Counted from the first letter of the stretch, positions 22,503-30,849 are shown. The stretch is 34,351 bases of DNA from WHTB01 sp050699035 (GCA_050699035.1 JBOHDE010000010.1:1-34351); one strand, 5' to 3'. Numbers and translations are program-made. The notes: generated by a model from the letters alone, not told the origin.

Positions 22503-23357
22503 TCAGGTTCCGCTCTTCATCCCCCATTTCACGACTGTCTTCTTTTCGACGATCGAGAAGACGAGATCGAGCGCGATACCGATGAGTGCGATCGTCACCA
22601 GTCCCGCGAAGATCTCGGGTGTGCGCAGGAAATAGCGCGCATCGTTGATGAAGTAGCCGAGCCCGCCCTTGCCTCCGGCGACTCCGAAGACGAGCTCCGC
22701 GGCGATGATCGTGCGCCACCCGAACGCCCATCCGGTCTTCAGGCCGCTGATGGTGTGCGGCAGCGCCGCCGGAGCGAGCACGTCACGCACCAGACGCCAA
22801 CCAGAGAGCCCGATGTTCCTGCCCACCGCCAGCAGGGTGGGGTTCACGGTTCGGAAACCCATGCTCACGTTGATCGCGATCGGCCACACGACTGCGTTCG
22901 CGATGACAACGGTGAGAGCGGTCGAGTTGAGTCCGAACCACAAGATCGCCAGTGGCAGGATCGCAATGGACGGCAGCGGGTTCAAGATCGAGGTCAGGAG
23001 GACCAGGATGTCTTCGCCGATACGCGTCCAGGTGGCCAGGGTCGTCATCACCGCAGCGACGACCATCCCGATCACCATGCTGGTCAGCAGGATTCGCAGC
23101 GTGATCATGGTGGCCTCGAGCAGGCTTCCGTCGGCGAAACCGGAGAACAGCGCCTTCCCCACGTCGAGGGGACTCGAGATCAGCAGGGGGTTGACGCCCG
23201 AGACGGTGACATAGAGCTGCCAGAGCGCCACCAGGAAGATGAGCAATGCGGCGCGCCTCGGGCCCGTGGGAAGGTCGCCCCAGGTCTTGCGGGCGGTCCT
23301 GGTCCGCGCCCCCTCTCGTGGCACGGACAAGTCTGGGTCGTGATGGGTGGCAGTCAC
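22503..23357 (-). CDS. Sulfonate/taurine-type ABC transporter permease
   Basis: The 284-residue protein has a cytoplasmic N-terminus and six predicted membrane helices with the SsuC/TauC permease pattern. The EAA loop region reads 'GRNIGLSGWRLVRDVLAPAALPHTISGLKTG', followed by 'GWRTIIAAELV', typical of sulfonate/nitrate/taurine permeases. It starts 9 nt after the ATPase gene and is probably translated from the same message. Substrate specificity is set by the binding protein; sulfonate is inferred from the locus. Confidence 0.9.
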   Translation of the reverse strand: MTATHHDPDLSVPREGARTRTARKTWGDLPTGPRRAALLIFLVALWQLYVTVSGVNPLLISSPLDVGKALFSGFADGSLLEATMITLRILLTSMVIGMVVAAVMTTLATWTRIGEDILVLLTSILNPLPSIAILPLAILWFGLNSTALTVVIANAVVWPIAINVSMGFRTVNPTLLAVGRNIGLSGWRLVRDVLAPAALPHTISGLKTGWAFGWRTIIAAELVFGVAGGKGGLGYFINDARYFLRTPEIFAGLVTIALIGIALDLVFSIVEKKTVVKWGMKSGT

Positions 23358-23366
23358 GTCGTCTCC

Positions 23367-24194
23367 TTAGTCGAACGCCGCGTCGCTGAGGGTCTCGTCG
23401 CCGGCCGAGATGAGCGACCTCAGATGGACCATCGCTTCGGTGAAGGCGGCGTCGGCTGGGTCGTGCACCTGCGAGACGTCCACGACCTCGACGACAGTCG
23501 ACGGGGGGTTGTTGAGGACGACGACGCGGTGGCCCAGGTAGACAGCCTCCTGGATGCTGTGAGTCACGAAGAGGATCGTCACTCCGGTGCGCTCTGCGAC
23601 CTCGTTGAGCTCGACCTGCAACCGGGACCGCGTCTGCGCATCCAAGGCGCCGAAGGGCTCGTCCATGAGGAGGATCGCCGGGTCCAGTGCCAGCGCCCGA
23701 GCGATCGCGACGCGCTGCTTCATCCCGCCGGACAGCTGGTGAGGGTACCGCTCCGCGGCGGCTTCGAGGTGCATCAGCCGGAGGTACTCGTCCGCGCGCC
23801 GCGCCGCCTCCGGCTTGTCACGACCGATCATCCGCTGCGGATAGATGATGTTGTCCCGGACTGTCTTCCACGGGAAGAGCTGGTCGAACTCCTGAAACAC
23901 GACGGCTCGGTCAGGGCCGGGCACCAAGGTTTCGCGGGTGGCCAGCCGCACCGTGCCGGCAAACGGCTCGATGAACCCAGCCACGGCCTTCAGCAACGTG
24001 GACTTGCCGCACCCGGACGGACCCAGCAGGATGATCTTCTCCCCGGCGAAGATCTCGAACGACACGTCGCCCACCGCGACCTGAGCCTTCCCGTTCACGA
24101 CGTAGCCGATCTGGGCGTGCTCGACACTCAACAGCGGCTTGTTCTCACGCGCCAACTGCTCGACGGTCTCCTTAGTGATTGACTGGCTCTTCAC
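23367..24194 (-). CDS. Sulfonate/taurine-type ABC transporter ATPase
   Basis: The 275-residue ATPase has Walker A 'GPSGCGKST', Q-loop 'FQEFDQLFPW', signature 'LSGGMKQRVAIARAL', Walker B 'ILLMDEPFGALD' and the H-loop 'FVTHS', the pattern of SsuB/TauB. GTG 24194 is chosen because GAGAGG lies 7 nt upstream; ATG 24242 in the same frame would leave only about 15 nt of leader. The frame continues further upstream through the promoter and operator but that part is not coding. First gene of the transporter operon; the minus-strand amidohydrolase gene ends just upstream at 24298. Confidence 0.92.
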   Translation of the reverse strand: MKSQSITKETVEQLARENKPLLSVEHAQIGYVVNGKAQVAVGDVSFEIFAGEKIILLGPSGCGKSTLLKAVAGFIEPFAGTVRLATRETLVPGPDRAVVFQEFDQLFPWKTVRDNIIYPQRMIGRDKPEAARRADEYLRLMHLEAAAERYPHQLSGGMKQRVAIARALALDPAILLMDEPFGALDAQTRSRLQVELNEVAERTGVTILFVTHSIQEAVYLGHRVVVLNNPPSTVVEVVDVSQVHDPADAAFTEAMVHLRSLISAGDETLSDAAFD

Positions 24195-24251
24195 TGGCCT
24201 GCCTCTCAGCTTGCGGGCGCTACCCAACGCGACGTACTCCATGTGGATAGA

Positions 24252-24292
24252 GGTCTGTCCAGCATTGAAGCATTGGTCGCTGCCCGCTGCAA
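24252..24292 (-). promoter_or_regulatory. ABC-transporter promoter with GntR operator
   Basis: On the minus strand: TTGCAG (24287-24292), 17 nt, TTCAAT (24264-24269), 3 nt, operator GGACAGACC (24252-24260). It closely copies the molybdoenzyme promoter at 10867-10904, including the same -35/-10 spacing, -10 sequence and flanks. It lies in the 40-odd nt between the end of the right-hand operon and the transporter genes, giving the transporter its own control. Confidence 0.65.
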
Positions 24293-24297
24293 GGGGC

Positions 24298-25056
24298 CTA
24301 CAACCGTCCAGCGAGCAGGCGGCGAGGGTTCTCGTGCACGATGGCTCGGTAGACCGCGTCCTCGAGACCGAGGTCTCGCACCATGTCCCAGCGGTAGTCG
24401 ATGTACGTCTGGCGCTCCATTGGGGCGATGCCACCGTCGGAGCCGAACACGATCCGATCGCGCGGGGCCTTTCGTACGATCTCCCGCATCGCGTGTGCAT
24501 GCAGGCTTGTCATGCAGATCCACACGTGCTCGCTCCGGCGTGCCGCCTCGATCGCCTCCCCGTACAGATCGTTGAGCCCACCGTGGCCGAGCACGACGAC
24601 CAGACCCGGGTTCCGGGCGGCGACCTCGGCTACCTGCAGTGGTGTCGACAGCGGCGGGGTGCCATCGTGGAAGATCAGCGGGATGCCGAGGTCACGCGCC
24701 CGCTCGTACACAGGGTCCATGACTGGTTCCAGCGGATGGAACGCCTGCATCCACGGGTGCAGCTTGAGGCCACGCATGCCGAGCGTCTCGACGCAGCGGG
24801 TCACTTCGTCGGCTGCACGTGGTTCGCGCGGCGACACCGTGCCGAACGGGATGAGCCGCTCGGGGAACGCGGCGCACCAGGCCGCGACCTCGTCGTTGCA
24901 AGGCCTCGCCGCGTGGTACAGGCCGTCGAACGGCAGCATGACGCTGACGCTGATGTCGAGGCGGTCCATGTATTCGACGTAGGACTCGGGCGAGAAGTAC
25001 GGCAGCCCCCAGGTGCCCCGACTGCTTGGCACGTGGACGTGACAGTCGTAGGTCAT
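24298..25056 (-). CDS. Amidohydrolase family (PF04909-type) metal-dependent hydrolase
   Basis: The 252-residue TIM-barrel protein carries a complete metal site: 'DCHVHV' (residues 4-9), 'IFHDGTPP', 'VLGHGGLND' and 'VFGSDGG'. Relatives are amidohydrolase-2 type hydrolases or decarboxylases of cyclic amides, lactones or aromatic acids; the substrate cannot be read. It is the last gene of the peptide-transporter operon, overlapping the upstream paralogue by 4 nt. The two share the same segment order, so they arose by duplication. Confidence 0.82.
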   Translation of the reverse strand: MTYDCHVHVPSSRGTWGLPYFSPESYVEYMDRLDISVSVMLPFDGLYHAARPCNDEVAAWCAAFPERLIPFGTVSPREPRAADEVTRCVETLGMRGLKLHPWMQAFHPLEPVMDPVYERARDLGIPLIFHDGTPPLSTPLQVAEVAARNPGLVVVLGHGGLNDLYGEAIEAARRSEHVWICMTSLHAHAMREIVRKAPRDRIVFGSDGGIAPMERQTYIDYRWDMVRDLGLEDAVYRAIVHENPRRLLAGRL

Positions 25057-25817
25057 CCCGGCTCCCCGGTCGCCAGCGAAGCCCGTGCCCTGTCGGGCAG
25101 GAGCCGAAGCAGGTTCTCGCCGAGCACGTCGCGAAGGCTCTCGGCATCAACCGGCAGCGCGCGGACCCGACGTACTTCATGTCGAAGATCGCCGTACGGA
25201 AAGTCGCTGGTGAACAGCACCCGAGAAGGCCCGCCGGCGTTGAGCTGGTCGAGGATGCCAGTGAGCGGAAAGTCGTGCGCCGTGTCCCCGTAGAGGTTTG
25301 GTGTCGATCGCAGGACGTGCGGCGTGTCCGCCTTGAAGTCGGTCTTGCCACCACGGCCGAGAATAAACGGCACCTGCGGGAATCGGCTCGCCATCACGGC
25401 GATCTGGAAAGGCGTGCAGTGCACCGGCGTCCCGGAATGGACGTAGACGGGAACGCGGTGTTCGGCAGCCAGCTCGAGCACTGGGTCGACGAGGTGGTCG
25501 ATGGGTTGGAACCCTTGGAGAAAAGGGTTCAGCTTGATCGCGACAGACCCGGCGTCAAGCGCCCGCCCGAGCTCGGCGACCGCGTGAGCGCCGAGCCACG
25601 GGTTGGCCACCGCATAGGCCAACAGCCTGCCGGGATGGCGCGTGCACAGCTCGAGCAGCCGGTCGTTGCCGTCCCGGTGGGCGACGGCGATCTCCCGCGC
25701 GTCGGGGCTGACGATCGCGACATCGACTCCAGCCGCGTCCATCTGGGCGAGCAGCTCCTCGGCCGCGAACTCGGCGTCGTCGACCCGGCCGAGGGTCGCG
25801 TGGCCGTCGACGATCAT
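25053..25817 (-). CDS. Amidohydrolase-like protein with degenerate metal site
   Basis: The 254-residue protein is a paralogue of its downstream neighbour: 'VYVHSGTPV', 'TPFQIAVMASRFPQVPFIL' and 'LFTSDFPYGD' align in order. However, the expected HxH at the N-terminus is 'DGHATLG' (second His replaced by Thr) and the usual GHGG is 'GRGGKTD' (His replaced by Arg). Either it uses fewer metal ligands or it is a non-catalytic partner of the intact paralogue. Both junctions are ATGA overlaps. No frameshift is present, so it is maintained and not decaying. Confidence 0.78.
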   Translation of the reverse strand: MIVDGHATLGRVDDAEFAAEELLAQMDAAGVDVAIVSPDAREIAVAHRDGNDRLLELCTRHPGRLLAYAVANPWLGAHAVAELGRALDAGSVAIKLNPFLQGFQPIDHLVDPVLELAAEHRVPVYVHSGTPVHCTPFQIAVMASRFPQVPFILGRGGKTDFKADTPHVLRSTPNLYGDTAHDFPLTGILDQLNAGGPSRVLFTSDFPYGDLRHEVRRVRALPVDAESLRDVLGENLLRLLPDRARASLATGEPG

Positions 25818-26968
25818 TGCCGGGCCTCCAACCAGGCGTGGGCGGCCGAGGCGAAGCTCGACAATGCGGCGACAGGGACCAGGCTGAGGTGGTAGACCGA
25901 AAGAGCGTCGGCGCCTGCGGCTGCGAGCTGCGAGACGTCATCGGCGAAGGTAGCCGCACTGCGACTCGGCGACCAGTTGACGCTGGCAGCCGCCGTCCGC
26001 TCTCCCAGCAGGTCCCGAATGCCTGCCGCGCGGTCCTGCAGTGCCTGACCGGACAGCGTGCCGTACCCAAGTCCGAGCGCGGGAGCGGGTCCGACTCCGT
26101 CGGGGGTGAAGCCCTGGAGCTCAAGTCCTGTTCGGTCACCGAAGCCGAGTACGCGTAACACGGCCCCGGATGGCTGAGCGGCGGCAGCTGCAGCGCGAAC
26201 CATGCGCGCGGCGCCGTGCGACCGGAGGGTGACGAGGTGGTCGAGGTCGGCACCAGGAGCCTCGCCGTGCTCGCTCTCGGCGGACAGCCAACGCGCAACC
26301 CGCTGACCGATCCGCTCCTGCAGCAAAAGCCCGTCCACGCCTGCGTCCTTCGCCACCAGCAGGCAGGCCGTGCAGAAGCACTGCGCCAGCAGCCGGCGTA
26401 GTCCGAGCGGCAGGTCGACGAGGGAGATCGTCTGGGTGAACGACGGCTCCCAGCCCGGGTAGAGCGCAGCCTCTAGCTCGACGACGTCGGGGGCGAAGCG
26501 CTCGCACACGTCGCGGACGAGGGCGGCGACGTACTCGACGGACTCGGGGTGCGACGGGCACAGCCCGCTGCCGAGCGAGCCACCGTCGGCCGTACGAGCC
26601 ACCAGGTCGGAATGGACCCGTACCAGCTCGTCTACGTACAGCGCGACGAGCCATACCCCGAAGCCCAGCCCGAGGTCCGCACAAGCTGCGCGGAACTCGT
26701 CGATCAGCGCGTCTCGGGTCGAGTCGGCGTCGCCGACCGGGCGGATGCGCCCGTACCCCTCGCCGGGGGTGAAGGCCAACCCACCACCGAGCAGCGTGTC
26801 GACTCGGCCCTGACGGGCGAAGACGCGGCGACCCCGGTGATAGGTCAGCGCGATCGAGACGCCGTCGAAGCCAAGGTCGCCAACGAGCTCGGCGAGCTGG
26901 CGTGGCCCGGAGACGAGGACATCCTCCGGATAGAGGTAGACGCGGGTCCGCAACGCGGGCGACGTCAT
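25814..26968 (-). CDS. Unrecognised TIM-barrel/glycosidase-like protein
   Basis: The 384-residue cytoplasmic protein has no name I can assign. Alternating hydrophobic strand and amphipathic helix segments ('FDGVSIALTYH', 'GLGFGVWLVALYVDEL', 'PDVVELEAALYPGWEP', 'GADALSVYHLSLV') suggest a (beta/alpha)8 barrel. The 'CFCTACLLVAKDAGVD' segment near residue 195 resembles the CFCxxC element found in some glycoside-hydrolase-like barrels. It could be a glycosidase-like or sugar/peptide-conjugate enzyme. Tight 4-nt overlaps on both sides tie it to the enolase-superfamily and amidohydrolase genes and therefore to the transporter's substrate. Confidence 0.7.
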   Translation of the reverse strand: MTSPALRTRVYLYPEDVLVSGPRQLAELVGDLGFDGVSIALTYHRGRRVFARQGRVDTLLGGGLAFTPGEGYGRIRPVGDADSTRDALIDEFRAACADLGLGFGVWLVALYVDELVRVHSDLVARTADGGSLGSGLCPSHPESVEYVAALVRDVCERFAPDVVELEAALYPGWEPSFTQTISLVDLPLGLRRLLAQCFCTACLLVAKDAGVDGLLLQERIGQRVARWLSAESEHGEAPGADLDHLVTLRSHGAARMVRAAAAAAQPSGAVLRVLGFGDRTGLELQGFTPDGVGPAPALGLGYGTLSGQALQDRAAGIRDLLGERTAAASVNWSPSRSAATFADDVSQLAAAGADALSVYHLSLVPVAALSSFASAAHAWLEARQ

Positions 26969-28095
26969 CGGAACGCCTTCACGACGTCGTCGCGCAGCTC
27001 GACGCCGAGGCCCGGACCGTCCGGCAGCGCAGCTCTCCTCCCGTCGATGTCCAGCGGTGTCGCGAGGATGTCCTCGGTGTAGAAGTGGTGGCCGATGATG
27101 TCGGACGGCACCGCGCCGAGGGTGGGGCAGGCCGCGGCGGCGTGGATCATGGCGGCCGAGCCGATGCCCATCTCCGCGTTGCTCCCGATGATCACCTCGA
27201 GGCCGGCCTGGCCTGCGATCGTCGCTGCGTGGACGAGGTGCTCCAGACCAGCGCTCTTACCGACGTACAGGCTCACCCCGTCGGCTGCCTCCGCTCGAAT
27301 CGCCCGAACCAGGTCGGCCGCACCGTAGACGGACTCGTCGAGCACGACGGGCAGCCCCAGCGCGCGCAACCTCCCGTGCGCGGCCAGATCGTCGGCCGCG
27401 CACGGCTGCTCGACCATGTCGAAGCCGAGATCCCGCAGTGCGGCGACCGCACGCCTCGCATCGCCCGACGCCCAGCCACCGTTGGCATCGGCGCCAAGGA
27501 ACGCATCCTCGCCGACGGTCGCCCGCGCGAGGCGAGCACGTTCGAGATCCTGGACGACTCCCTTTCCGACCTTGACCTTGAACGCGGTGAAGCCCTTGGC
27601 GGACGCAGCCTGATGGCAACGCACCAGCCGATCACCATCACCGCTCAGCGACATCTTGACTGGCACCTCGGTGCGGTAGGGGCCACCAAGCAAGACGGCC
27701 ACGGGCAGCCCGACCAGCCGGCCGAGCGCATCCCACAGCGCGGTGTTGACCCCGGCCTTCATGAACGGGTTGCCGGCCACCAGCCGATCGACCATCGCGC
27801 TCAGACGCGGAACGGGGGCAAGCCGCTCGCCGACGAGTGCCGGTCCGACCACGTCGCGGACGAAGTGCCCGGCGGTAACGGCGTCCTCGCCGCTCCAGTT
27901 GCGCGTCGCGCTCACCTCGCCGTAGCCGTACCCTCCGGAGGAGGTGCGTACCCGCACCAGCACGAACTCCGACACCGCGTGCACGTGGCGAGCCCCGTGC
28001 ACCGCGAGCCGGTCGTCCAGGGCCAACCGGACCGTGGTGGTCTCCACCGCAGCGACGGTATCCCGAAGACCGGTGGCGAGCGTCGGGTCAGTCAC
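26965..28095 (-). CDS. Mandelate racemase/muconate lactonizing enzyme family (enolase superfamily)
   Basis: The 376-residue protein has the MLE-subgroup active site: KxK Lys173/Lys175 ('FKVKVG'), metal ligands Asp203 ('GADANGGW'), Glu229 ('VEQPC') and Asp253 ('LDES'), and Lys280 ('YVGKSAGL') on the opposite face. Such enzymes catalyse epimerisation, cycloisomerisation or dehydration through an enolate. Next to an oligopeptide-type transporter, dipeptide epimerase or N-acyl amino acid racemase activity is plausible; muconate cycloisomerisation is less so. GTG 28095 overlaps the ATPase stop by 4 nt; a longer frame exists upstream but would lie inside the ATPase gene. Confidence 0.87.
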   Translation of the reverse strand: MTDPTLATGLRDTVAAVETTTVRLALDDRLAVHGARHVHAVSEFVLVRVRTSSGGYGYGEVSATRNWSGEDAVTAGHFVRDVVGPALVGERLAPVPRLSAMVDRLVAGNPFMKAGVNTALWDALGRLVGLPVAVLLGGPYRTEVPVKMSLSGDGDRLVRCHQAASAKGFTAFKVKVGKGVVQDLERARLARATVGEDAFLGADANGGWASGDARRAVAALRDLGFDMVEQPCAADDLAAHGRLRALGLPVVLDESVYGAADLVRAIRAEAADGVSLYVGKSAGLEHLVHAATIAGQAGLEVIIGSNAEMGIGSAAMIHAAAACPTLGAVPSDIIGHHFYTEDILATPLDIDGRRAALPDGPGLGVELRDDVVKAFR

Positions 28096-28943
28096 GCCTG
28101 GCCACCAGGCTGGCCGTGACGACGCGCGGGGTCGGGCACCGGAACGGCTTCCAGCAGCGACACTGTGTACGGGTGGCCCGGGCTCGTGAACAGCGCGTCG
28201 CGACTGGCGAGCTCGACCACCTTGCCTTCCTTCATCACGGCGATCCGGTCGGACATGTACCGCACCAGCGAGAGGTCGTGGGAGACGAAGACGTAGGTAA
28301 GGCCGAGCCGGCGCTGCAGATCCTTGAGGAGATTGAGGATCTGCGCCTGGATCGACACATCGACGGCTGAGACGGCCTCGTCCAGCACGACGAACTTTGG
28401 CTTGAGCGCGATCGCCCGGGCGATGCCGACACGTTGGCACTGTCCGCCGGACATCTCGTGCGGATACCGCCCGGCGAGCTCTGGGCGCAGGCCGACGAGC
28501 TCGAGCAGCTCGCGGACCCGCTCCGCCCTCTCCCGCTTTCCCACCTTGAGATGCACCTGCAGCGGCAGGCCGACAATCTGCTCGACCGTCTTGCGACGGT
28601 TCAGGGCGGCGTACGGGTCCTGGAAGACCATCTGCATCTCGCCGCGCAGGGCACGCAACCGGCGTTCGGGAAGGCCGGTGACCTCGGTACCCGCGAGTGT
28701 GACCCGCCCGCTCGTCGGGCGGTCGAGGGCGAGCAGCAGGCGGGAGACCGTCGACTTGCCCGACCCGGACTCACCGACCAGACCGAAGGTCTCTCCGCGC
28801 TGCACGCAGAAGCTCACGTCGTCCACCGCTCGCACGGTCCCGCCGCCGGGGGTGCGGAAGCATCGCACAAGATGCTCGGCGACGATCAGCGGAGCGGCCT
28901 CGGCCTCGGCGTTCGCCGACGTGTCCATCACGACCTCAGTCAC
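28092..28943 (-). CDS. Oligopeptide-type ABC transporter ATPase (DppF-like)
   Basis: The 283-residue ATPase shows Walker A 'GESGSGKST', Q-loop 'FQDPYAALNRR', signature 'MSGGQCQRVGIARAI', Walker B 'FVVLDEAVSAVD' and 'FVSHDLS', with the C-terminal segment 'PGHPYTVSLLEAVP' typical of DppF/OppF. One feature deviates: the Walker B acidic segment reads DEAVS where DEPTS is usual. GTG 28943 overlaps the DppD-like stop by 4 nt; ATG 28928 is an alternative. It works with the other four Dpp-like components. Confidence 0.9.
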   Translation of the reverse strand: MTEVVMDTSANAEAEAAPLIVAEHLVRCFRTPGGGTVRAVDDVSFCVQRGETFGLVGESGSGKSTVSRLLLALDRPTSGRVTLAGTEVTGLPERRLRALRGEMQMVFQDPYAALNRRKTVEQIVGLPLQVHLKVGKRERAERVRELLELVGLRPELAGRYPHEMSGGQCQRVGIARAIALKPKFVVLDEAVSAVDVSIQAQILNLLKDLQRRLGLTYVFVSHDLSLVRYMSDRIAVMKEGKVVELASRDALFTSPGHPYTVSLLEAVPVPDPARRHGQPGGQA

Positions 28944-29974
28944 GTTCGGCTCTCTCCGTCGGCGGGATCGAGCCGCTGCACAGCGTACAAGCACTCCGCC
29001 TCACGTAAGCCGAGCGAGACGGGACGGGGAGTTTCGTCGTGGCACCGCTCGGTGGCCATCGGACAGCGCGGACTGAACGAGCAGCCCGTTGGTAGGTCTC
29101 CAGGCAACGGCGGCTGACCGGGGATGCCGCGAATCGGCGTATGGACGTCCGCGTCCATCGTGCAGATCGACGAGAGGAGCCCCTCGGAGTACGGATGGAC
29201 CGGCCGGTGGAACAGCTCGGTGACCGCCGCCCGCTCGACGACCCGCCCGGCGTACATGACGTTGATCTCGTCGCAGAACGAGGCAGCGACGCCGAGGTCG
29301 TGGGTGATGAGCACGACGCTGAGCCCATGGCGGTCGACGAGGGACCCGAACAGGTCGATGATCTTTGCCTGGGTGGTGACGTCGAGGGCGGTCGTGGGCT
29401 CGTCCGCGACGACGACATCCGGTTCGCCTGCGAGGGCCATGGCGATGACAACCCGCTGTCGCATACCCCCGGAGAACTCATGCGGATAGGAGTGCATTCG
29501 GCGGCGCGGGTCCGGCACGCCCACCTCGGCGAGGAGATCCGCCGCGCGCTCGGTCGCCTGTTTGCGGCCGGCTCCGGTAGCCAGCCGCACGGCCTCGCTG
29601 ATCTGCCGACCGACCGTGAACACCGGGTTCAGCGCCGACATCGGGTCCTGGTAGATCATCGCGATGCGGCTGCCGCGGAGGGGCGCCATCTCGCGCTCGG
29701 ACAGCTCCATCAGGTCTCGCTCGCCGAGCAACACCTGCCCGCTGACGGCACCGGGGGCGGGCACCAGTCGCATCAGCGCGAGCGCGGTCAACGACTTGCC
29801 GCTGCCCGACTCGCCGACGAGGCCCAACCGCGCGCCCCGTTTGAGGGTGAGCGAGACGTTGCGCACGGGCTGGACCATGCTCTTGCCCACCGGGAACTCG
29901 ACGGTGAGCTCACGCACCCGGAGCACTACGTCCGTGGCCGAGCCCTGCTCGAGAACGGTCGTCGTGGCAGTCAC
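28940..29974 (-). CDS. Oligopeptide-type ABC transporter ATPase (DppD-like)
   Basis: The 344-residue ATPase has Walker A 'GESGSGKS' (54-61), Q-loop 'YQDPMSALNPV', signature 'FSGGMRQRVVIAMAL', Walker B 'VVVADEPTTALD' and 'LITHDLGV'. The C-terminal extension 'GCSFSPRCPMATERC' is the Cys-rich Fe-S-type or structural motif of DppD/OppD proteins. The GTG start overlaps the DppC-like stop (GTGA). It pairs with the DppF-like ATPase to power the two permeases. Confidence 0.92.
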   Translation of the reverse strand: MTATTTVLEQGSATDVVLRVRELTVEFPVGKSMVQPVRNVSLTLKRGARLGLVGESGSGKSLTALALMRLVPAPGAVSGQVLLGERDLMELSEREMAPLRGSRIAMIYQDPMSALNPVFTVGRQISEAVRLATGAGRKQATERAADLLAEVGVPDPRRRMHSYPHEFSGGMRQRVVIAMALAGEPDVVVADEPTTALDVTTQAKIIDLFGSLVDRHGLSVVLITHDLGVAASFCDEINVMYAGRVVERAAVTELFHRPVHPYSEGLLSSICTMDADVHTPIRGIPGQPPLPGDLPTGCSFSPRCPMATERCHDETPRPVSLGLREAECLYAVQRLDPADGESRT

Positions 29975-30849
29975 CGCGGGACCCTCGGGTCGAGAGTCGT
30001 CTGGAGCCGGTCGCCAAGCGTGTTGAACACCCAGATAGCGACGAAGATCATCAGCCCGGGGAACGCGACATACGACAGTGAGTTGAAGATGTGGCTGTAG
30101 CCCTCGCGCAGCAGGGTGCCCCAGGATGCATCCGGCGGGGACACTCCGAGGCCGAGGAACGACAGGCTTGCCTCGATCATGATGGCGTCCGCGGCGACGA
30201 GTGACGCCCGAGCGATGAGGGTCGGCGCCGTGTTGGGAAGGATCTCTCCGAACAGCAGCCGAAGTCGCGGCACCCCGACCGAGGTGGCGGCCAGGCTGTA
30301 GTCGGACTCGAGCTCGGTCAGCACCGCGGACCTCGCGATGCGGGCGGTGCCGGGCGCAAGCAGCAGACCGGCGATGACCGACAACGTGACGGGCGAGCTA
30401 CCGAAGGCGGCCACCAGGATGAGCGCGAACATGACGATCGGAATGGCCATGACGACGTCGACCAGGCGGAGCATTCCTTCCTCGACCCACCCGCCCGCGC
30501 GCGCCGCGACGAATCCCCAGACGACGCCGAGCACCGTGGCGATGAGCGTCGCCGCGGCGGCGATGCCGAGAGCAATCCGCCCGCCGTACACCACTCGGGA
30601 GAACAGGTCACGACCGAGCTCGTCGGTGCCGAACCAGTGCCGCGCGCTGGGGCCGGCGAACCGGTTCACCGCGTCGATGGCGTCGGGCGGGTACGCCGTC
30701 ACCAGCGGAGCGAAGACAGCGCTGCCGACGATGAGGAGGAGCAGGGTGGTGGCGAAAGCCGCCTGTGGGTTGGCGATGAACCGTCGTGCGATGCCCACTC
30801 GACGCGGCGGCACCACGGTCGCCGGGGCAGCCAGCACGGTCGACGTCAT
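29971..30849 (-). CDS. Oligopeptide-type ABC transporter permease (DppC-like)
   Basis: A 292-residue permease with about six membrane helices and an N-terminal cytoplasmic segment; the OppC-type 'HWFGTDELGRDLFSRVVYGGR' segment is diagnostic, and the EAA loop reads 'AATSVGVPRLRLLFGEILPN'. It ends with 'GDRLQTTLDPR', the usual C-terminal motif of DppC proteins. It overlaps both neighbours by 4 nt. Confidence 0.93.
   Translation of the reverse strand: MTSTVLAAPATVVPPRRVGIARRFIANPQAAFATTLLLLIVGSAVFAPLVTAYPPDAIDAVNRFAGPSARHWFGTDELGRDLFSRVVYGGRIALGIAAAATLIATVLGVVWGFVAARAGGWVEEGMLRLVDVVMAIPIVMFALILVAAFGSSPVTLSVIAGLLLAPGTARIARSAVLTELESDYSLAATSVGVPRLRLLFGEILPNTAPTLIARASLVAADAIMIEASLSFLGLGVSPPDASWGTLLREGYSHIFNSLSYVAFPGLMIFVAIWVFNTLGDRLQTTLDPRVPR

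Noticed and set aside
22482..24182. Long plus-strand frame (566 codons) opposite the ABC permease and ATPase
   Set aside because: Antisense shadow of two well-supported genes; typical of high-GC DNA.
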